Assembly (NCBI GenBank): GCA_046757585.1
Contig: JBHHYR010000125.1
Location: 1-11,318, forward strand
Origin: JBHHYR01 sp046757585
Lineage (GTDB): Bacteria; Desulfobacterota; Binatia; HRBIN30
Reading direction: 5' to 3'
DNA length: 11,318 nucleotides
In this document: piece after piece, positions 6,815 to 11,318 of the stretch
Position numbering within the stretch: position 1 is the stretch's first letter
Layout: each line of letters starts with the position of its first letter
Translations under genes and position numbers: made by a program
The notes under the pieces: model-generated
What the model saw: only the letters and a program-made list of their open reading frames with translations
What the model was told of the DNA's origin: nothing
The model's database searches: none

Positions 6815-8044
6815 TTACGGTATTCCCCGCCGTGCAAGAAACGCCGCGATCTGCCTCGCTGCGAGGGCGTTGCCCGCCGCACTCCAATGCGTTTCGTGCC
6901 GGCGATACAGCCGTGGAGATGCAGGTGCCGCCTGAAAGGCAGGTAGCACGTCGAGGTACGCTACTCCTGCGCTCGCCAGTCGCGTGGTGATTGCAGATTG
7001 AATCCAATTGAAGTCATAGGCATGTCCGCGCCGCGAATCGGCTTCCACTACCATGCGCCGCACCGATGCATCGACCTGAACGACGTCGGGAACGATCACG
7101 ACCAGCAAGCGGGCCCTGGCTGCCCGCACGGCTCGGTCCAGGGCAACAACGGTGGCTACCACGTCGTCGATCCACTTGTTCACTTGGCCCTGCAGGCTGG
7201 TGGCGAAAATACGTGATCGCCGCCACTCGATGCGCAGAAATTCCTGCCGGCTGACGAACGCCACCTCCGGGTCATAGACATAGCCGGGCACGGGATACCC
7301 GCCTGGGGCAGTTCCCGCTGTGCTGCCGTACCACGCAATCTGCCGGCGCCGTTCCGCACGGACCTCGCGCGCGCTGCGAATCAATGTCACAACGTGGGTG
7401 GCCAGACGTACGGCCAAGCTGGAGCGCTCGAGTTCCGCGAGTAGGCCGGAGCTTGCTCGTTCGTCCGTCAGGTCGTTGCCTACGAACAGGCTGAGGAGCA
7501 CAAGGTCGGGAGCGAGGTGGCGCCCCTCCAGGTCGAAAAGCCGTAACGAGAACCTGGGCCCGACTCCTGGCACGCCGAGGTTGATGACTTCCACCTGCCT
7601 GCCAGTGCGCGCGTGGACGCGCTGCCCGACCAGATTGTGCCAAAGCTGGTCGACAGGGACACCGCCAGAGTCGGACGCGAAGGAGTCACCGAGCGCAACG
7701 ATGCGATATATGCCGGCCGGCTTCTCCCGGGTGTACTCGGGGGTGCGAAACCCGTGAGAGTTCAGCTTGTAGCCGAACCAGATGTGAAAAGGCTTGGGGT
7801 GGAACGGCGCCGCGCTGAGGAGCGCGTCAACGCTGTCGAGTCCATCGTACGGAATCGGATCCGCCGGCGAGTACAACAGGGCCTTGAAGAAATGATTGTG
7901 GTGGCGCAATAGCCGGAGCATCACTTCCGTGCTGGCAAACGTCACCACCAGTGCGACGGCGATGCCGGCCACGACGCGGCCGGCGGCAGCCCAATGAATC
8001 CGGTGTGACAATCTCCCTCGATGGCGGAGACGGCGATTTCTCAT
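6815..8044 (-). CDS. Membrane-anchored SGNH/GDSL hydrolase-like protein
   Basis: This 409-residue protein has a basic N-terminus and one hydrophobic segment (about 23-38), so most of it should sit in the periplasm on a membrane anchor. The segment NSHGFRTPEY precedes the SGNH block I nucleophile GDSFA (Gly119-Asp120-Ser121). Block II is NLGVPGVG (155-162), with a conserved Gly. Block III is FVGND (187-191), supplying oxyanion-hole residues. The C-terminal catalytic His is in RRHETHWSAAGN (His386). AlgX/AlgJ-type proteins normally carry Asp-x-His-Trp there; this one has Glu384-Thr-His-Trp. The family acetylates or deacetylates glycans, or acts as lipase/esterase. In this locus, O-acyl modification of the exported polymer is the natural inference. 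ATG 8044 has no clear Shine-Dalgarno. The gene diverges from the GT-C/TPR gene across 162 bp. Confidence 0.8.
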   Translation of the reverse strand: MRNRRLRHRGRLSHRIHWAAAGRVVAGIAVALVVTFASTEVMLRLLRHHNHFFKALLYSPADPIPYDGLDSVDALLSAAPFHPKPFHIWFGYKLNSHGFRTPEYTREKPAGIYRIVALGDSFASDSGGVPVDQLWHNLVGQRVHARTGRQVEVINLGVPGVGPRFSLRLFDLEGRHLAPDLVLLSLFVGNDLTDERASSGLLAELERSSLAVRLATHVVTLIRSAREVRAERRRQIAWYGSTAGTAPGGYPVPGYVYDPEVAFVSRQEFLRIEWRRSRIFATSLQGQVNKWIDDVVATVVALDRAVRAARARLLVVIVPDVVQVDASVRRMVVEADSRRGHAYDFNWIQSAITTRLASAGVAYLDVLPAFQAAPASPRLYRRHETHWSAAGNALAARQIAAFLARRGIP

Positions 8045-8064
8045 GATGAGTGCCGTTCAAGCGT

Positions 8065-8137
8065 GCCAAGCACAGCCCCTGACGAGCTGCGGGTGTGCTT
8101 CGCCTCTTTCAGCCCCCATACTGAGAGCCAAGCACAG
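8065..8137. repeat. Pair of 11-bp direct repeats in a divergent promoter gap
   Basis: GCCAAGCACAG occurs at 8065-8075 and again at 8127-8137, 62 bp apart start to start. Both copies are in the intergenic region shared by the SGNH gene (-) and the GT-C/TPR gene (+). The position suits a pair of regulator-binding sites, roughly six helical turns apart. No regulator gene is in the window. Confidence 0.4.
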
Positions 8138-8139
8138 GA

Positions 8140-8164
8140 GCCTCCCATCTGCCATGGCGGAGGC
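8140..8164. promoter_or_regulatory. Inverted repeat upstream of the GT-C/TPR gene
   Basis: GCCTCC (8140-8145) and GGAGGC (8159-8164) flank a 13-bp centre that contains the palindrome GCCATGGC (8151-8158). It lies about 43 bp before GTG 8207 and directly after the second direct repeat. It could be an operator or an RNA hairpin; the sequence alone does not decide. Confidence 0.3.
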
Positions 8165-8206
8165 AGCTGGTTCTGCAGTCGCGTCATCTGGTAAGCTTCG
8201 AGGCCC

Positions 8207-9865
8207 GTGAGTTCTCGACGAAGCCGCAAGGGAACACCAGCGCCACCACGTGAGCCGTCGCAGGTCCAACGAGCCGCTGCCCGCCCTTGGGGCTGCCCTG
8301 TCGTGCGGATTGTCTCACTGGTGAGCTTCCCAGTCATCACTGTAGCCCTCTACTACCAGACTCTCACAGCACCGTTCATCTTCGATGACCGGACCAGCGT
8401 GACCCGGAACTGGGCGATTCAGTTGTTCTCGTATTGGCGTGTCATGCGCACCAGTACCCGGCCCCTGACCAGCCTCTCGTATGCGCTCACCTTCCAGCTC
8501 AGTCGCCTGTCGCCCTGGGGCTATCACCTTGGAAACATCATTCTGCACGCCATCAACGGCCTGCTCGTTTACGCCGTCATCCGACTGATTCTCCGCTTGC
8601 CACGCTTCGAGCGCCAGTACGGGGACAGCCACTGGGCGGTGTGGACTGTCAGTTTACTGTTCCTGGTGCACCCACTGCAGACGGAAGTGGTGGCGTATAT
8701 TTCCAGTCGGAGCGACGCATTAGCGGCGCTCTTCGTGCTGGCGGCAACGGTGTGTCTCGCGTTGGCAGTGCGCTGGGGCAGCGCCCGGCGATGGAGCGCC
8801 GGGGCACGTGCCGGGGCGGCAGTGTGCGTCTTGCTCGGCGTGATGAGCAAGGAGAGCGCGGCGGTCGCTCCACTGCTGCTGTTCCTACTCGACTGGGCTG
8901 CCGCAGGCGGCAGGGCAGGGCGGGTGCTCCGCAGGCACTGGGTGTTCTACGGTATCCTCGGTGCGGGATGGGTCGTCCCAGTCTGGGTCGTGCTCCGCCA
9001 TCCCGAGTACGCGCAGACCGCCGGGTTCGGGTTTGCCGGCGTCACGCCGCGCCAGTACCTGTACACACAGGTCGGGGTGATCGTCCACTATCTGCGGCTG
9101 ACACTGATACCGTACGGCCAAGTGGTCGATTACGAGTGGCCGCTCGCGGCGCGCCTGTTCGAGCCCCACGTCTTGATTCCCGGCGGTCTCCTGCTGGCCG
9201 CGTTGGCCGCAGCGCTGCGATCCTGGCACCGGCGGCCGCTGCACAGCCTGTGTGTGTTGTGGTTCTTTATCAACCTTGCGCCGACGTCCAGTTTTATGCC
9301 GATCGCCGACGTCATTGCCGAACGCCGGATGTATCTGCCGATCCTCGGCGTTCTCGGCCTCATGGCCTTATGGGTCACCGCCGTGTGGCGGCGTTGGGTC
9401 GCCGGGCGGCAGCAGTCCGTGCGGCGCCTGACGGGTGCGGTCGTTGGCGTGGTGGTGGTTGCAGCGGTAGGCTGTGGGGTGCTGACTTGGCAGCGGAATC
9501 TCTTGTGGCGGGACCCGCTGCTGCTGTGGCAAGAGGACGCCCGTCGATCCCCGGGCAATCCACGTGTCCACGCAAATCTCGGTACGCTGTATGCGCGCCG
9601 CGGGCAGCCGCAACGCGCCCGAGCCGAGCTCGAGCGCGCCGCGCGGCTCATTGCCGCAGGGCGGTCGCGGCACGCCGCGCCCCCATTGCCCGGCTTCGTC
9701 TACACCCATCTGTCATCCGTCTACGTCACGCTCCGGGATCTCCCCAGGGCGCGCACTGCCTACAAGCTGGCTCTGGCACACGGCGCGTGGCGCGAGCGCT
9801 TTCTGCGCAAGCGGCTGCGCTGGGTCTACAAGGCGCTCGGCCCCGGCGTGCCGGCACCGGGCTGA
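8207..9865 (+). CDS. Multi-membrane GT-C-like glycosyltransferase with C-terminal TPRs (TMTC-like)
   Basis: The 552-residue protein has about ten hydrophobic segments followed by a soluble helical-repeat tail. After the first membrane helix comes FIFDD (57-61; Asp60-Asp61), the acidic pair in the first loop expected of GT-C enzymes that use polyprenyl-phosphate sugars. Other TMTC-like blocks are RPLTSLSYAL (85-94), GYHLGNIILHAINGLLVY (105-122), HPLQTEVVAYISSRSDALAALF (155-176), MSKESAAVAPLLL (213-225) and AERRMYLPILG (371-381). Two TPR units lie at about 451-482 and 496-527. Bacterial proteins of this shape are usually annotated only as TPR proteins; eukaryotic TMTC1-4 are protein O-mannosyltransferases. 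A role in transferring sugar to a protein or lipid in the periplasm is inference. The start is uncertain: GTG 8207 gives a basic Pro/Arg-rich 32-residue tail, while GTG 8303 would start just before the first helix. Neither has a convincing Shine-Dalgarno. Confidence 0.8.
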   Translation: MSSRRSRKGTPAPPREPSQVQRAAARPWGCPVVRIVSLVSFPVITVALYYQTLTAPFIFDDRTSVTRNWAIQLFSYWRVMRTSTRPLTSLSYALTFQLSRLSPWGYHLGNIILHAINGLLVYAVIRLILRLPRFERQYGDSHWAVWTVSLLFLVHPLQTEVVAYISSRSDALAALFVLAATVCLALAVRWGSARRWSAGARAGAAVCVLLGVMSKESAAVAPLLLFLLDWAAAGGRAGRVLRRHWVFYGILGAGWVVPVWVVLRHPEYAQTAGFGFAGVTPRQYLYTQVGVIVHYLRLTLIPYGQVVDYEWPLAARLFEPHVLIPGGLLLAALAAALRSWHRRPLHSLCVLWFFINLAPTSSFMPIADVIAERRMYLPILGVLGLMALWVTAVWRRWVAGRQQSVRRLTGAVVGVVVVAAVGCGVLTWQRNLLWRDPLLLWQEDARRSPGNPRVHANLGTLYARRGQPQRARAELERAARLIAAGRSRHAAPPLPGFVYTHLSSVYVTLRDLPRARTAYKLALAHGAWRERFLRKRLRWVYKALGPGVPAPG

Positions 9866-9897
9866 GCGGCTGAAGCAATGGGGATCCGAAGGTAGGC

Positions 9898-9916
9898 GGA
9901 ATTCGTCACCGAATCC
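9898..9916 (+). terminator. Small hairpin after the GT-C/TPR gene
   Basis: GG-A-ATTCG (9898-9905) pairs with CGAATCC (9910-9916) around a TCAC loop, with one bulged A. The same CGAATCC can instead pair with GGATT further right (9928-9932), giving an alternative fold. No T-run follows. It is a weak terminator candidate about 30 bp past the stop codon. Confidence 0.25.
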
Positions 9917-9971
9917 CATCGGTAAGTGGATTGCGCTGTGACCAAGTTCACTGTCGGCGTGGTGGCGGAGC

Positions 9972-10002
9972 TTGACAAGCGGATGGTCGCCTCGGCTATA
10001 GT
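9972..10002 (+). promoter_or_regulatory. Promoter-like sequence for the 17-residue repeat protein
   Basis: A perfect -35 box TTGACA (9972-9977) is followed by TATAGT (9997-10002) at 19-bp spacing, or by GCTATA (9995-10000) at 17 bp. Transcription from about 10008 would give a leader of roughly 130 nt before ATG 10137. This gap also has visibly lower GC than the neighbouring genes. Confidence 0.55.
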
Positions 10003-10015
10003 TCAATTCAGCCCT

Positions 10016-10101
10016 GTTGGCTCGCGAAATGACCCACGGATCGCAAGGGCGGTTTTAGACTGATGGTCACTTAGGCGCATTTGCTTCTGCGGTTGGCTCG
10101 C
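10016..10101 (+). repeat. 10-bp direct repeats in the 5' leader
   Basis: GTTGGCTCGC is present at 10016-10025 and at 10092-10101, 76 bp apart, both inside the predicted untranslated leader of the repeat-protein gene. They could be binding sites for an RNA or DNA regulator, or chance. Confidence 0.3.
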
Positions 10102-10131
10102 TGGGAGCGGGTCGTTCTGCTCCCAAGGAGG
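10102..10131 (+). promoter_or_regulatory. Leader hairpin abutting a strong Shine-Dalgarno
   Basis: TGGGAGC (10102-10108) pairs with GCTCCCA (10119-10125), and the stem can extend inward with a G-C and two G-U pairs to a 4-nt loop. The last stem base touches AAGGAGG (10125-10131), which lies 5 nt before ATG 10137. Such a stem could restrict ribosome access or stabilise the mRNA. Confidence 0.4.
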
Positions 10132-10136
10132 GGACG

Positions 10137-10436
10137 ATGATGCCGCGTTATTACCGTGCGCTCATGCTCGTAGGAGAGACGGCGATGTCGCACTCTCACA
10201 TCTCCCGCTCTTACTACGATGCGAATGGGACGTATCGTGGCTACGTCAACGCCGAGGGCCACCACTGGGGTAAAGATGGTCGCTACCTTGGGCGAGTCGC
10301 TCAGAACGGCGACTACTGGTGCCAGGACGGTAGGTTCGGAGGTCACGTCGATCCCGACGGCCAGCACTACGATGCGTTCGGTACCTACTGTGGCCGTATC
10401 ATTGCCGCAACGGCCGGCTCGAGCTCCAACCCATAG
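10137..10436 (+). CDS. Small protein built of 17-residue YD/WG-type repeats
   Basis: The 99-residue protein contains an exact 17-residue tandem repeat beginning at residues 27, 44, 61 and 78: YDANGTYRGYVNAEGHH, WGKDGRYLGRVAQNGDY, WCQDGRFGGHVDPDGQH and a shortened YDAFGTYCGRII. The consensus is aromatic-x-x-x-Gly-(Thr/Arg)-(Tyr/Phe)-x-Gly-x-(Val/Ile)-x-x-x-Gly-x-(His/Tyr). Alternating turns (DG, NG) and hydrophobic positions predict short beta hairpins, as in small beta-flower or propeller-like repeat proteins. I do not recognise a named function. ATG 10137 has a strong AAGGAGG 5 nt upstream. An internal ATG 10185 (MSHSHISRSYY) also has a GGAG before it and starts close to the repeats, so two forms are possible. 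No signal peptide or membrane helix is evident. Two Cys residues (62 and 85) occur. It stands alone between a promoter-like sequence and the surface-protein gene. Confidence 0.7.
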   Translation: MMPRYYRALMLVGETAMSHSHISRSYYDANGTYRGYVNAEGHHWGKDGRYLGRVAQNGDYWCQDGRFGGHVDPDGQHYDAFGTYCGRIIAATAGSSSNP

Positions 10437-10465
10437 GAGAACCGGAGCCGCACTCGGGAGCCTGT

Positions 10466-10501
10466 CGGAGAGACGGTTCGCGCGCTCCGGAGTGTAGTTT
10501 T
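10466..10501 (+). terminator. Possible terminator of the repeat-protein gene
   Basis: CGGAG (10466-10470) pairs with CTCCG (10485-10489); a larger alternative stem uses CCGGAGC (10442-10448) with GCTCCGG (10484-10490). Seven bases after the larger stem comes TTTT (10498-10501). The weak stem and delayed T-run make this a tentative call, 30-65 bp past the stop. Confidence 0.3.
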
Positions 10502-10626
10502 GACGGTTCCGGGTCGCGCTCACGCAAGCAGGTGTCGTCGCGTACAGACCTGCCGAGTGGTCGTAGTGTCGCATCAAGGGTCGGGAGATGTCGCAGCAGA
10601 GCCGCGAGGGAGCCGTCCGGATCCCG

Positions 10627-11318
10627 CTAGCGACGGGACCGGGATCTACCCACCACCGTCGTGCTCGATGTCCCGGAGGCCATAACGCCTTCAGCAGAGG
10701 TCGCGGTCACCGTGTTACGAATCGTGTCGCCGGTGTTCGGGCCTCCGGAGCGTAGGAAGCGGACAAACGTGAAGACCTTGAAGGACTTACTTGCACCTGG
10801 GGGTAGGTCGCCCAGATTGCACGTGAACACTCCAGCCGGCCGGTTTCCGCTACAAGCCCTCCGCAGGCCGCGAATCCGCGGCACCCGGAAGAGCCGCAGA
10901 ACGCTCGGGACGCTGTCGCTTACCATGACGTTCGTGGCCGTTGCGACCCCAGTGTTTTGGACGGCAATTAAGAACGCCAGGTGTCGGCCCCGCCTGGTGG
11001 AGTTCCTTGCCCCGACACTCACTTGCAGTTGGACCGCTGGGGTCGGTGTGGGCGTCGGTTCGGTGCCGCCGACCGGTTTGACCACGTCGATGACGCTCAC
11101 GGCCAAGAGATCCCTGGCATCGTCGCTGACCGTGGCCGAGTTGACGATCTGGGTTCCTGGCGCATCGCTGCTGTCGAGACCGATGATCACATGAAACGTC
11201 GCCGACGAATTCGGCGCAATGTCCTTGAGGTCACATGTCAGCACCGAGCCAGCCAGCGAGGGTGACGCGCAGGTTGTGGACACGAACCTCGCCACGGGCA
11301 CCGGCGGGTTTGCCGTGT
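10627..11318 (-). CDS. DUF11-domain surface protein, C-terminal part (5' end beyond window)
   Basis: The frame runs open through the right edge, so at least 229 C-terminal residues are visible and the true start is outside the window; the GTG at 11301 is an internal codon. Two DUF11-type (conserved-repeat, Ig-like) beta modules are seen. The end of one contains LTCDLKDIAPNSSATFHV and IVNSATVSDD. A complete one carries AVQNTGVATATNVMVSDSVP, FTCNLGDLPPGASKSF and IRNTVTATS. They are joined by a linker with EPTPTPTP. Each module has Cys residues spaced as in disulfide-bearing copies of the family. Such modules are stalk or adhesion segments of exported bacterial surface proteins. The C-terminus ends VVGRSRSRR, very basic, with no LPXTG, PEP-CTERM or membrane helix, so the anchor or secretion signal is unclear. 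It may belong to the same surface-associated region as the glycan genes; that is inference. Confidence 0.8.
   Translation of the reverse strand, partial: TANPPVPVARFVSTTCASPSLAGSVLTCDLKDIAPNSSATFHVIIGLDSSDAPGTQIVNSATVSDDARDLLAVSVIDVVKPVGGTEPTPTPTPAVQLQVSVGARNSTRRGRHLAFLIAVQNTGVATATNVMVSDSVPSVLRLFRVPRIRGLRRACSGNRPAGVFTCNLGDLPPGASKSFKVFTFVRFLRSGGPNTGDTIRNTVTATSAEGVMASGTSSTTVVGRSRSRR

Noticed and set aside
8434..9873. 479-codon plus-strand ORF
   Set aside because: It is out of frame with the GT-C/TPR gene, is dominated by Arg, Ala and Pro, and shows no recognisable motif.
9938..10063. 41-codon ORF starting GTG (VTKFTVGVVAELDK)
   Set aside because: It contains the TTGACA/TATAGT promoter-like sequence, lacks a Shine-Dalgarno and matches no family I recognise.
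10215..10420. Possible CRISPR or DNA tandem repeat because of the 51-bp period
   Set aside because: The units are diverged at DNA level and the periodicity is explained by the 17-residue protein repeat.
10661..11194. 177-codon plus-strand ORF opposite the DUF11 gene
   Set aside because: It is a shadow of the minus-strand DUF11 frame, which has clear domain motifs and a repeat linker.

Overview
The window is GC-rich, densely packed bacterial DNA. It holds eight well-supported protein genes (one cut by the right edge), one doubtful small ORF, and short intergenic gaps. A lipoprotein-like signal, a Wzm/Wzt-type polysaccharide exporter and frequent GTG/TTG starts suggest a Gram-negative, high-GC bacterium. 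It could be deltaproteobacterial or a related uncultured phylum, but no rRNA or marker gene is present, so that placement is weak inference.

Layout from left to right. Positions 1-287 have no secure gene, apart from a doubtful 39-residue minus-strand ORF. A HEAT-repeat, probably envelope-anchored protein follows (288-1721, +), then a family 2 glycosyltransferase (1902-2867, +). Facing them is a three-gene minus-strand operon read from 5778 down to 2914: a GT4 glycosyltransferase, an ABC-2 permease and its ATPase, the last two overlapping by one base. Diverging from that operon is a SAM-dependent methyltransferase (5855-6643, +). It converges on a membrane-anchored SGNH/GDSL-like hydrolase (6815-8044, -) across a hairpin-rich gap. 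Diverging from the hydrolase is a large multi-membrane GT-C-like protein with C-terminal TPRs (8207-9865, +). Next comes a small protein made of an exact 17-residue repeat (10137-10436, +), behind a promoter-like sequence and a structured leader. The right edge holds the C-terminal part of a DUF11-type surface protein (10627 to the edge, -).

The core (about 1.9-9.9 kb) reads as a cell-surface glycan locus. The GT2, GT4 and GT-C proteins would build or transfer sugars. The ABC pair would export a lipid-linked glycan. The methyltransferase and SGNH protein could add methyl and acyl decorations, or remove acyl groups. The HEAT protein, repeat protein and DUF11 protein are flanking genes whose link to the glycan is inference only.

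The points most worth a second look are: two genes whose -10 boxes (both TACAAT) lie 6-7 nt before the start codon, implying leaderless mRNAs; the 17-residue repeat protein with a hairpin abutting its Shine-Dalgarno; an SGNH protein with Glu where the AlgX/AlgJ-type motif usually has Asp; and paired direct repeats in two regulatory gaps. I see no mobile element, CRISPR array, tRNA or rRNA.
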